Shown here in pieces: positions 1 through 9,886 of a stretch of DNA of 64,000 nucleotides. Position 1 is the stretch's first letter; each line of letters begins with the position of its first letter. The DNA is taken from the NCBI GenBank assembly GCA_016490735.1, contig JAEMWC010000056.1, positions 655,001 to 719,000 of the forward strand, in the 5' to 3' direction. The DNA is from Pachyseris speciosa. Its lineage: Eukaryota > Cnidaria > Anthozoa > Scleractinia > Pachyseridae. The translations under genes were made by a program, and so were the position numbers. The notes below the pieces were generated by a model. The model saw nothing but the letters and a program-made list of their open reading frames with translations. It did not search any database and was not told the DNA's origin.

Positions 1-194
1 GTAATCCAGCCATAGATACATAAAGGAACCTTGTGGGCACTACCTTCCAGGGGGGGGTAACATAGCTTAGAATGGCAAACTGAATAATTATGGTTCGGTT
101 GGTTATCATCAGGCTATCATGACCTGTAGTAAAATAGCTGCCAAAAATTGTTAGGTTACATTTCTGTCGTGAATAAATATTTCAATTATGTTAA

Positions 195-320
195 AGGTCC
201 TTCGCCTCGACACGTACAAACTGGAAGGGGACATAAAAGAAACCACACACTGATCAAAAAGAGTAGGCGATATAGCCCCCGGTTCTGTGGTCTGACGTCA
301 CACACATCTCAGGGTTGGGT
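195..320 (+). repeat. SINE tail fragment in intron 5 of gene A
   Basis: Contains the block around 'aaaagagtagg...cccggt' that also ends the tRNA-headed SINE copies at 50452-50755 and 52793-53050. It recurs at the same intron position in B (17045-17180) and E (45235-45420), so it predates duplication of the gene units. Confidence 0.5.
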
Positions 321-474
321 GTAGGCTGGGTGATGGGCTGCCACCTGTTCCCGAGAGCCTCTGATGGTCATGAGAACCTCGTAGGAGGCCTTACGCGCTA
401 CTTGGCATGGAAAGAATGATGAAAGGTCCTTATATAATTATAGTTAAAATCTGCAAACACCGCGGAATTCTCAC

Positions 475-2662
475 CATTTCTCTGATAACTGAATCACCAC
501 AGCTGTTGGGGCAAGGCACTGGAAATTTTTTGCAGTTGATTGTATGATCCTGCGACAGAAATTAATTTAGTCACCATTTAGATACATCGATACGACGGAT
601 TTCATACAGAACAACGCCAAAGTGATGTCAAGTATTCTGCGACTTGTATTTTAAGATTGGTAACACTTCTTACCCGATTAGAGGCGGTCTGCAAAAATAG
701 TGTTCCTGATTGGCAATAACCTACCAGTAATTTTCACAGAGGTATCGAAATTGCCACCAGCGTGTACTGTTTGAAAACCAAACTCTCTTAAATATTAATC
801 CTGAGAAATTTGTGCTCCACTTGCAACGCTTACAAAAATAATTTATAGTTAACGACTAAAATTTAATCAAAAAAACGTCTTATGACCAAAATTAAAAAGG
901 AAATGTAGTGGGAAAACAGAACTTATGAAAGCGTATTCACCTGCATGTGACACTCTGGATGTGGCTCTCTGCAGTATTTGCACTCGATGATTCTCCACTC
1001 GCACGTGGTGGTCACGTGTTCCTCGAGATCTTTCCTTTTTAATGACACGTGACAGTTTTCGTTCGTACAGAAAACAACTTTGATGGGACAAGATGCCAAG
1101 TGAGCCTGTAAAACAATATGTAAAAACAGATATGCTTATTACTTAAGAGCACTGGAAAAATGTGTTTTGATGTTTTTGTTTTACCTCTTTGTTCCTCAGT
1201 TCACCGGTCCATTCACAGCCTTCACTCGGACATTTAATGGCAAGAGACAGAATCTTTCTTTCTGTGGCTTTATCAGGGAACACATCCTAAATGGAAATAA
1301 AATAATGGTTATTTCTGCAAATGAAACTTGAGCACTCAAGGTACGAGTAGAGGTCTGCTATCTCAAACATCGCCTAACTCAAACCACTTCCCAATTATAT
1401 TTGAACTTAAGTCCCTTTCCATTGGGTGTTTTTGACAATAAAATAATAAAGACTTTCTTGAACAAATTTTTGCGAGTATCGTGAGTTTCCTTCATTGCGG
1501 TTGCGATTCTGGGCAAAATCTGATGTCACAAACATTTCCCTTTCCTGTACATGTCATAATGTATCAAATGGAGCAAATAATGTAAATATTTTCAAAAAGT
1601 CTTTGCAAAAGAGAATGAAAGAATAGATATACCCGGTCTCGGTCCATTCCCTCCCTGTCTGCGGGACAAGAGTAAGGCTGAGCTTGAGCTTCCTGTCTGT
1701 TTACAACATAAAACCGGAAATAAGAAAATAAATAAATAAATAACAAATAGACAAATAAATAAGGATGAATAAAAATTAACAGACTTCAATTAATGTTGGC
1801 TTAAAGTTTAAAATAAAATGAAATAACTAATACAATAAGATAACATTTTGAAACAGCAAGTTGTGTCCTGGTCCAGTGACCAACATGATCATGTGGAATA
1901 GCATTTTTAATATCTTTTTATCTTTATATAATATTGATGAAGGCTTTCTAGGAATCAGAAAATAACCAAAAAGAGTTACAAGGAAGCTGGTAGACAAAGT
2001 CAGTCGAATTACATTTCGTTTAGAGACGGCCGCGAACAAGAAATGGCAATAAACCTACCCAGTTTGCTCCAATTTTACCGTGTATAAATGCATTACTTTG
2101 ACATGTGGTGCAGTCATGCATAAACGATCAAAATACACCGTGTGCTGTCACAGCTCAAAATGACCCTTGAAAGAAGATTACAGCAACTTCAAAAGGCTGC
2201 CACTGTCCTTTCTAATACACCGTAGTACCATACCGATATGCTGAGTCTTTCAACGGTATTTAAATTAACATGCAATGTTAGAAGCATGCGAAAGACTTTA
2301 CAAACATTATGCTAATTTGCTCACCGTGATTGAGCATTAAACCGAGTATTAAAACAAACTGTCGGTGAAGCTTACAGACGACTTTGAAGAGAGCTGAGCG
2401 ACGTTGAATTTTTGCCGGAATGTGTTTCCGAATCAATATTATGTTTGTCTGTCTCAAAGCAGTCTGTTCTAATCGTATACGCTTAGCCGCACCTTCTAAA
2501 ATGTTCCTCCAAACATTCTTTGCAAAACCTGTGTCCACATCTTGTGAGAACAGGATGTTTTAGCGCCAACTGGCAGATTAAGCAGTGAAAATCTTCATCA
2601 ACCTCACCCACAAACTCCTCGTCATGGCCCGACGGTAAGCGGTCTCTTGGTGCTTCCGCCAT
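475..2662 (-). CDS. TRAF-like gene A, 5' exons (RING and first TRAF zinc fingers); continues off left edge
   Basis: Five exons, read right to left: 2493-2662, 1633-1696, 1185-1286, 941-1105 and 475-549, each with AG/GT borders and joining in one frame. Exon 1 starts at the ATG at 2662 and gives a C3HC3D RING (CLIC, CGH, CKEC), finished in exon 2 by CPAD. Exon 3 encodes the TRAF linker DVFPDKATERKIL and a CPSEGCEW finger. Exons 4 and 5 encode further zf-TRAF fingers (CTNENC, CKYC, CPNSC). The family acts as a cytoplasmic receptor adaptor and often as an E3 ubiquitin ligase. The next exons (zinc finger, coiled coil and MATH) should lie left of position 1. Exon sizes equal those of complete gene E, and I see no stop or frameshift. 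TRAF family assignment is firm; orthology to a particular TRAF is not. Confidence 0.85.
674..688 (-). other. candidate 15-nt microexon, copy A
   Basis: A 15-nt, phase-0 interval preceded by TTTGCAG and followed by GTAAGA lies between exons 4 and 5. It would add TASNR. The same interval with the same splice consensus recurs in units B, D and E. Use in mRNA is unproven. Confidence 0.35.
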
Positions 2663-2689
2663 GTTGTAAAATTACCCATGGAAAGAATC

Positions 2690-2698
2690 AAAACGAAA
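2690..2698. promoter_or_regulatory. IRF-core-like motif AAAACGAAA upstream of gene A
   Basis: Matches the AANNGAAA core bound by interferon-regulatory factors. It lies 28 nt upstream of the start codon in a block conserved upstream of A, E and G. Function is inference from motif and conservation only. Confidence 0.25.
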
Positions 2699-2983
2699 GG
2701 TTAAATTTATGTTAGTGACCTTGCATTAATCACCGATATATGTACAAGCTTGTGTGACATGCTTCGCGTGCGTGTTTTAATATAAATCAGGAACTTTGCG
2801 ACAACGAATTAACTAAAATTCAAACAAAGGGGGAATTTTTAAGGAAGGGAACTACTGAGCATGAACACACATAACCACCTATTGTTATTGTGCAGGGTCA
2901 ACACTTAAAATAGAACATAAAAACATAGAACAAAGAATTTTGCCAGGTTTCATAACCATGTCCCTCTACAGTCAATGTGAATT

Positions 2984-3370
2984 TTGGAATTACAGTCAAC
3001 CTATACTTTTCATTCCACCGGCGAAACTAGATTTATCAAACATCACATTGACTGTAATTCCAAAAATGTCATATACATGGTACAATGCAATCACTGTCAC
3101 AAACAATACATAGGCGAAACTAAACGACGACTAAAGGACCGTTTCAACGAACATCGTAGAACAGTCGACAAACAAACCAACAGCTCTAAACCCACTGCAG
3201 TATCAGAACATTTTCTGTCTAACGGTCACAGCGCTTCTGACATGCAACTAATTCCACTAGAACTGTCCAAATCTAATCGTGACGGTGTACGAAGAGCCAG
3301 AGAAGCATATCTAATTGATAGAGGTCAAACTCTTGAACCGTTAGGTATCAACAGAAAAGAAGAAATATAA
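2984..3370 (+). pseudogene. Penelope-like element, GIY-YIG endonuclease C-terminal fragment
   Basis: A 128-codon open frame contains the GIY-YIG layout: VIYMVQC, then CHKQYIGETKRRLKDRF, an EHRR segment and a C-terminal REAYLIDRG block. This is the endonuclease that follows the reverse transcriptase in PLEs and nicks DNA for target-primed insertion. No reverse transcriptase is visible upstream, so this is a 5'-truncated copy. A hammerhead-like motif follows 165 nt downstream, in keeping with PLE 3' ends. The open frame suggests a fairly young truncated insertion. A tamed gene is possible, but nothing supports it. Confidence 0.75.
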
Positions 3371-3536
3371 TACCTATCTTTTTGTTTTCATGTTACGTTT
3401 TTTTTCAAATTTTCAAACTGTAACGTTTTTTTATTTTACGTTGTATTGTTTACCTTTATTATAATATCATGTTACATGTACAACTTTTTTTAAAACTGTA
3501 ACGTCGTTTCATCTTAGGGTCATAATATGTAACACC

Positions 3537-3567
3537 CTGATGAAGGAAGGCTGTGCCTCCCGAAATA
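3537..3567 (+). ncRNA. hammerhead-ribozyme-like motif after PLE fragment
   Basis: The core CTGATGA is followed by a six-pair stem II with one bulged A (GGAAGGC with GCCTCC, loop TGT) and then CGAAA. PLEs are known to carry type I hammerheads with very short stem III. I could not pair stem I convincingly, so activity is doubtful in monomer form. Confidence 0.4.
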
Positions 3568-3579
3568 TTGGTTTAAATA

Positions 3580-4480
3580 TATATTCCTAGCCGTGTAATC
3601 AGCCTTGCTTGTTTTTTACCGTTATGGAATTTGTAGCTGGCAAAATTATTTAATTTCCCTGCTTTTACCTTTATTAGCATTTTAGGGCCCAAATTTGAGG
3701 TGGACAAACATTCTATGTAATGGACCAGACTAAAGCCAATATGTTGAATTGTTCTTTCATATAGCATTCCAAAGAAAAATGGTATAGGCCAAAAACAGTA
3801 ATTTTTTGGCAAAGTGAAACTCTTAAGATTTTTCTCTCTGCAAATACTAAAAGTCAGTCCACAAGTTTAAGTTCACAGCATACATCAATGCAAACATAAT
3901 TTGTAAAAAAACGTTTCTTGCCCTCCCCCCCCCCCCGGACTAATTGTTTTCTCTCATTTATTGTCACTCTTAAAGACATCTGAGAAAAGCATGTTCTGTT
4001 TCCATGGCAACAAGAGACTCAGACATCATTGTGTTTGTCATCATTCAGGCAACGAGTTGCGTGATGGTGGTTTCTACTCAGTTTAATTTTGAAGGAAAAC
4101 GTGGTCTTGAGTGAAAGATCCCTTAAACACCGTTTTTGGATTTGACGTTAATATATCGTTCGCGTTTCAAGCAATCCGAAATCCCTATGCTCATCCCACG
4201 AAGCTGTATTGTGGGATATTTTGAGAAATTTTTGGTGATTTTTGGGTATATTTGGGAAGAGATAATTTTTCTCAAAGGATTTGTTACTTAAATTTAGGGA
4301 AATAGAGAATATTGAAGATTTAATGAAGGTTTAAAATTGGAATTTGAAGTGGAAATTAAGTAGATGGACACCAAAACAGTTTCCCAGCAACCTTCAGTGC
4401 CCTTGTGGGGTGGCAACTGTCTGGTGGTGTTTCAAAACATTTTTGTACAGTTTAATCCCTTCTTTAAACTCCTTAAAATC
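3580..4480. other. no gene recognised
   Basis: AT-rich sequence downstream of the PLE fragment. It holds a C-rich tract near 3925 and no exon, RNA gene or repeat that I can name. Confidence 0.5.
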
Positions 4481-4994
4481 TCACTCCAATTCACCTTAAG
4501 TCCCACCTTAAGTTGTCCCAGGTGGTAGGGTAACCCTATACCTCTCAAAATTTTGCTTATAAACCCTGGCTATCTTTAACCCTCCTGCTAGGGTAACCCA
4601 AACACTGGAGTCTCCCTCCCTCCTTGTAAACAGGCCCTAAATCATCATGTTAACCCGCTGAAAACATAGAAGAAGCTAAATCGGTTGAAAGAGTGAAATA
4701 GAAGCGGCCAACATGCGAGTTGGAGTCGTGTAGGCCTTCCATTCCCATTTTTCGTGTTAGTCTCCGGCCTTTCCATACATAGCCGTAAAGCGAAAAATTA
4801 TATCTTTCCCACTGTATCAACGAGCGCTTTTCATTCAATTAATTTATTCCTGTTTTTCACTTTAGAAAATGCGCAATATAAATATTAAATATTATTATTA
4901 TATATTATTATTCACTTTACCATGTTAGTACCAATAGCGTAGCTCTATATTCTGTATATAAACCATACACAACCCGCAATTCCTCGATTCGCTG

Positions 4995-5024
4995 CGGACG
5001 AAGGGCTAACGCTCGAAACGTCAG
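4995..5024 (+). ncRNA. degenerate hammerhead-like motif
   Basis: Reads CGGACGA, a GGGC/GCTC stem with TAAC loop, then GAAAC and GTCAG. The first core base pair is changed compared with CTGACGA in the paralogous copy at 40076, so this one is probably dead. Confidence 0.3.
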
Positions 5025-5234
5025 CTTTTTGGATCCCTGTACAGTGGTCAATTTAAATTGTCAACTCCGTCGATAAACCAAATTTTCGTGTTTCACTCTC
5101 CCACAGACGCAGCACCAAAGTTGCATTAAAAAATAACTCCCTTTATTCATAATCTCATATTGAAAGGGGAAGTCCGTCATATGCATTAAAAGACGTTCTC
5201 GTAGGAGCTTAACTATGAAGGTCAAAGGGAGTGG

Positions 5235-5570
5235 TGTATGGCCTGTCAACCTCATTCAAAATCTATGGACCCTGACAAGTACAAATTGGAAGGGCAGCTG
5301 CTACTCTTACACCAAATTTCAGAGTTAATAGGATTTGACACTTCAAAATTTGGTGTCAGTGATCTGGTGGCCTTCTATCAATCCATTGATAAGCCCCACT
5401 GACGAAATACGTTTTAGCGATTAATGCAGTTGGTGAATCGTCGCTTTCAGCATTAAGGAGAGTGAAAATTTGTTTGCGGGCAGCAACAGGAAATTCCGCG
5501 GATCCAGACTAAATCATTCACTGATACTGCGCGTAGAGATAGAAGTTATGGATAAACCTGTTAGATGCTG
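5235..5570 (+). pseudogene. hAT-family transposase C-terminal remnant (older copy)
   Basis: Matches the better copy at 40318-40684: it keeps sequence for MDPDKYKLEG and the GVSDLVAFYQS region, then breaks into frameshifts near the dimerisation segment. The hAT C-terminal region mediates transposase dimerisation. It is non-coding now. Confidence 0.5.
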
Positions 5571-7343
5571 CCAATTACTTTGTCGGTGTAAAAGAAAAGA
5601 GAAAGAAGTGCTCTGAAAAATGTTCTACAAATAACATCCCCAAACAGCTGTCTTGCTGACGAAGTCGACACAAAGCGCGGAATTGGGACGAATATTTTTT
5701 AAAGTCTGATATGAATCCCTTTAATTTCTTATGCCGCTGTTCGCCCATTCTTAGATGAGACCATATTTAGGTAAATTACGTTACAATGTGTGCTTCTTGT
5801 AATTACAATTACAATTACAATTACAAGTTTGGCTTAATTCCTCATCCTGTAGTCTTTAAAACTAAGCAAAAATGAAAATGTGCCAATTTCTCTCTGTGCA
5901 GGTGGCGACAGCAAGAGACCGTGAAATCTCCAACAGCAGAAATGGTACTTTGGGACGGACCATTAGAAAAGTGATGGGGGAGGGGAGGATGGAACTTTTT
6001 CACCTTACATGATTTTTTTTTCACGGCCATTGCCGGTGCAGAATTTTTTTTTTGGCCTTTTTTTTTTCTTTTTTTTTTTTTCTTTTTGCGGAAGGGGGGA
6101 AATTTTCTAGTGCCGCAAGCTTTAATAATCTTGACACTCCCCACAATCTGAAAGCCCCAAACAAATAATTATTAATTCTATGACGTTACACACACTCTTC
6201 TGCTTTACTATCAATATTAAACAAAAATATCAGTGGATTATTATTTCATTTATAAGATGTTTATAAGATTGTTTTACTGTTATTCCTGAATTTTAGATAC
6301 ACTTTTTATCACACGACAGTTGTTGTTGTTGTTGTTGTTTTTTTTTTTCATAAAATAAATCACTGTGGGTTTTACATGTATGAAGAACAAGGAAGGAAAA
6401 CTGAGGATATTTATCAGGTCCCAAACGCAAGGCACACTCTTGCTGTTAAGAAGTTTTGCCTTTTTTACGCACTAGTTTCTCCTGAGCTTGGAGTTTGCGG
6501 TTCCTGTATATTTAATATTAAAGGATTCAGACTTGCCTTTAAAACAGTTTTTCGCAAACATAAACAGAACGGGACAGCATTAAAGAAGATTACACTTCCG
6601 TAAGAAAGCGTTACAGTTCGGTATGTGTGCGCACAAATTGCATCAGACTGGAAAGGGGAATATGTCCGTTTTGCTTATTGCAGAGAAATGGGGATTCTAC
6701 CAGGACTAACAATATTGCCGTATAAAGTGGCTGCCAAGGACACCTTCAAGCAGGTACAGTTTGACAGTCCAACACTGCAATTTACTCTGTAGGAATTTTT
6801 TTCCTTCACTTATTCTTTGCATGACTTTTTTTTCAGCTACCTTCCCTTGCAGGAATTTCTTTTTTCGTGATGAATATATTATATCTTAAGGATGGGGGCG
6901 AGGGGTGTCTTACACATGGATAACTTGCTCCCCTCCCCCACCCTCCCCCCTCCCCTCCCCCCCCCCCCCCCACTCCATAGCTATTTGAGGCCTGCTTCGG
7001 GCGTGTGGCGTTGGTTGATACCGTAATAATGAAGCTCCTTTTTGAAAATTCATTGTTAGGTTTCTGAAGTGCACAGAAGTGATTGGAGCCACTGTTGTAT
7101 CCCGGACAAAGCCACATCTGGTTGGAAAAAATACTTCCATGGGGCTCTCAGGAGCTTCGTTGTTCTAAACGTTCTGCATAGTATCTGAAAATGACAGTCA
7201 CAAAATATCCTTAATAACAGTTTCCGAATTACTTTTGATCATGATTCGGCGAAATGTACAAAGAAAGAACATTTCAATTCTTTTTGATAAATCCTCCTTT
7301 CTTGAATTTCCCTGACAAAGTCACACTAATGAAGTTCATAGTC
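5570..7343. other. 3' flank of TRAF unit B, no gene recognised
   Basis: Contains an AATTAC short tandem repeat (about 5797-5828), T-rich and C-rich tracts, a (TGT)n run near 6320 and an open frame at 6910-7140 on the minus strand that recurs at 40940-41251. The last kilobase aligns with the 3' flank of gene E. Confidence 0.5.
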
Positions 7344-7349
7344 TTTATT
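7344..7349 (-). terminator. putative polyadenylation signal AATAAA of unit B
   Basis: AATAAA on the minus strand about 440 nt past the stop codon. The same block carries AATAAA at a similar distance in D (22006-22011). In E the matching hexamer has changed to AATAAT. Confidence 0.45.
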
Positions 7350-9115
7350 CACCTACGGCATTTACATCAGTGAAAAATAACCCGTTTATCTAGCTACAAT
7401 AACATCGCTAAAACATTACAGATAAGCTGGAACAGAAAAGTAAACTCTTGCCTCACAAGAAAAGCCGTTTGTGACTTCAGTTCAAAACACAAAACCTTTA
7501 CATTCGAGAAACGCACACCTTCACTATCAGACCCATTTTTCTTTCTTTTGCGTCTTAAAAGAGTTATGTCCGATTTTGTCGTCATTTTTCAGAGCTGGTT
7601 CTAGAATCTCAGCACTTCCCAATGAATTTTCTCACTTCACTGTCACTTTGCTGACATTTAAATTCTCGTTCATATGCGGCAAAGTGGAAATTTGGCTTTG
7701 AATCGTCCCTTGTTGCATGCAACGCAGAGAAGTCGGCTCATTGGGTCCTACTACGTACATTTAGCTTATCAACTGTAAAGCTACGAAGTTTCAACTTGGA
7801 GTGTCATCTACCACGTAACGTCTTTTCTCCAAGTCCTTAGGAAAAAGCCAACAAATCAAACACCCCGCGTTCTCCTCATTCCGGGGCCTTGTGAGCACCC
7901 CTGGGATATATAAATCAGTCTCAGGATTACAGCAATGGACAATGTTTTCTCGTTTCAGTGGATCTTCTTGTTGGCCAATCACTGTAACTGTAATTACCTT
8001 ATTAAAAGGCCAAGGTAAAATAGCATCCCATTCACCTTTCAAGATAACAAAGTGGAGCTTAAGAAAATATGTACCTTTAAAAACGGCGGCACCAGTTGTA
8101 ATTGTCAGTTTTAGTTTGTATCCATAACGTTCTGTATAATATGGAGGACTCGATAATGCTAAATTCTTTCCTGTCTTTGAATGTTCTTCAATTTTACTAT
8201 ATTCGTTAACCCTCCATATGCCGTACGCATTTCTGTCAACTTTTTCCTCTAGTTTCTTGATCATAATTTGGGCATCATTTAGCTGAAGTTTTGTTCCATA
8301 CGATTCAGCTAGGGCTGCAAATAATCGAGATTGTGTTTCATCTAACTGATTCTTTGTTACACGTAACTCATTTTGTGTTCTCTCCAACTGAGTCTGTGTG
8401 CTAGTTGATTGATTACAGGTCAAGTCGAGATGGTGTTGCATTGAAGTTCCAAGATGTGTTTCCTCGTCTTTCCTCTGGATCTATGAAAACCAAACAGTTT
8501 GAATAGTGTTATAAGCTTACAAAACGTAATTATGAGCCACTCGCTGATCAGGTAATGTTTAACTCTTTCTCGTACGTTGAAAAAACAGTTAAATTTGCCT
8601 ACATTTCTCTTGTATTCGCTTCTCATCAAGTATTTACAAATTTGTAGAAAGCTATACCTTCTTTTAAAGGGCAGGAAACTGGCTTTCAGAAAATATAAAA
8701 TGTTTCCACGCAATACGATAATACTTTAATTTATGTACATACATTTGCATTAATTAGAGTAAAAGGACCACAAATTTGGGTAGAAAAATTTACTGTCTTC
8801 ATTATGATGAGTAGTTATAAGAAAAAATTGAAGACAAAAATGTTTCTTATTATATTGACAACATCTCCTGAGAATTTGGTTAAAAAGGACTGAAAACAGA
8901 ATTTTCTATAATTTATTTGCTTACACCCTTCTTAATTCAAAACGGAGATTGATTGTAGATGTGGGAGGTCAGCGGCAGTCATGGCGTGTGGACGTGTCTT
9001 GGACAGCTCCGCAAACATTTACCTAAATTTCTAGTTTTCTTTCGCGTAATTTGCGTAATTAGCATTTGTTTATTCTTAAGAAGTAGCTCTTCTTATTAAT
9101 CTTCGTCTTTAAGAA

Positions 9116-9886
9116 ATGGGAAGAACACAAAAACAACAATCAAAGGGTGCAACCGCTCTGGATTCTCAACAGGATTCGTCGGTGGATGGCGTCGAAGGAT
9201 ATTACGTAACTTTAGCCACCGTTCGAGAATTGTTAAAGGTGCAGGAATCCACATTTAAGTCGCTATTTGAGTCAACGATTCATTCATTGACTTTGAGGGT
9301 GGACAGTGTAGTGAAGGATGTGCAGGAGATGAAAACTGGTTTGCAATATACTCAAAAAGATGTGGACGAGCTGAAACCAATTCATGTTAAGCTGGAAGAT
9401 GTTAACAAAGAACTTGATAAAATTAGCAAGGACCTTGCATCTCATTCCCAAAAGATGGAGTATCTCGAAAATCAAAGTCGGAGAAATAACATCCGTGTGA
9501 ATGGAATCCCGGAATCTGACAATGAAACTTGGGAAGACGCAGAAGCTAAGGTTAAGCGAGCGATCAAGGATAACCTGGACCTTGAAGTTGACATCGAAAG
9601 GGCTCACCGGGTGGAAAGGCGGATAACCAAGTCGGGGCAAGCAAACCGGAATCAAGCGAGAACCATCGTGTGCAGATTAAGAGATTGGAAACAGAGGGAG
9701 CAGGTTTTGCGCAAAGCTAGGCGGGAGAAGCCTACCGATCTTTATATCAGCGAAGATCTATCGCCGGCAACCTTACAGAAGAGAGAGTGTCAGATTCCTA
9801 ATCTTAAAGCTGCTAAACAGGCGGGTAAAATTGCATATTTTGTCCTCGATCGCTTAGTTATTCGTGATAAACCTGCAAGTGAATAG
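9116..9886 (+). CDS. LINE ORF1 protein (coiled coil plus RNA-binding domain)
   Basis: A 256-residue intact frame. Residues about 35-125 form a long heptad coiled coil, expected to trimerise. Then RRNNIRVNGIPE opens an RRM-like domain, followed by a basic C-terminal domain (TIVCRLRDWKQREQVLRKAR, LYISEDLSP), the layout of L1-type ORF1 / Transposase_22 proteins. These coat the element RNA in the cytoplasm. ORF2 starts 23 nt before the ORF1 stop in another frame. I chose the ATG at 9116 because the frame is open from there and no upstream in-frame ATG extends the domain. It is the only undamaged LINE protein in the window. Confidence 0.8.
   Translation: MGRTQKQQSKGATALDSQQDSSVDGVEGYYVTLATVRELLKVQESTFKSLFESTIHSLTLRVDSVVKDVQEMKTGLQYTQKDVDELKPIHVKLEDVNKELDKISKDLASHSQKMEYLENQSRRNNIRVNGIPESDNETWEDAEAKVKRAIKDNLDLEVDIERAHRVERRITKSGQANRNQARTIVCRLRDWKQREQVLRKARREKPTDLYISEDLSPATLQKRECQIPNLKAAKQAGKIAYFVLDRLVIRDKPASE

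Larger units (their letters stand above)
4480..5570 (+). repeat. duplicated segment, left copy, with hAT remnant at its end
   Basis: Aligns by eye with 39600-40720, from the 'ggtggtagggtaaccc' block through the GCTAACGCTCGAAACGT motif to the hAT remnant. Both copies sit downstream (transcriptionally) of a TRAF unit, B and E respectively. Confidence 0.65.

Noticed and set aside
867..1091. 74-codon minus-strand frame
   Set aside because: It is a wrong-frame reading of TRAF exon 4 (941-1105). The correct frame gives AHLASCPIKV with zinc ligands and proper splice borders.
5842..6144. 100-codon lysine-rich minus-strand frame
   Set aside because: Caused by a long T-rich tract on the plus strand. 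No domain, no paralogue support.
9284..9655. 123-codon frame antisense to LINE ORF1
   Set aside because: Antisense shadow of a convincing ORF1.
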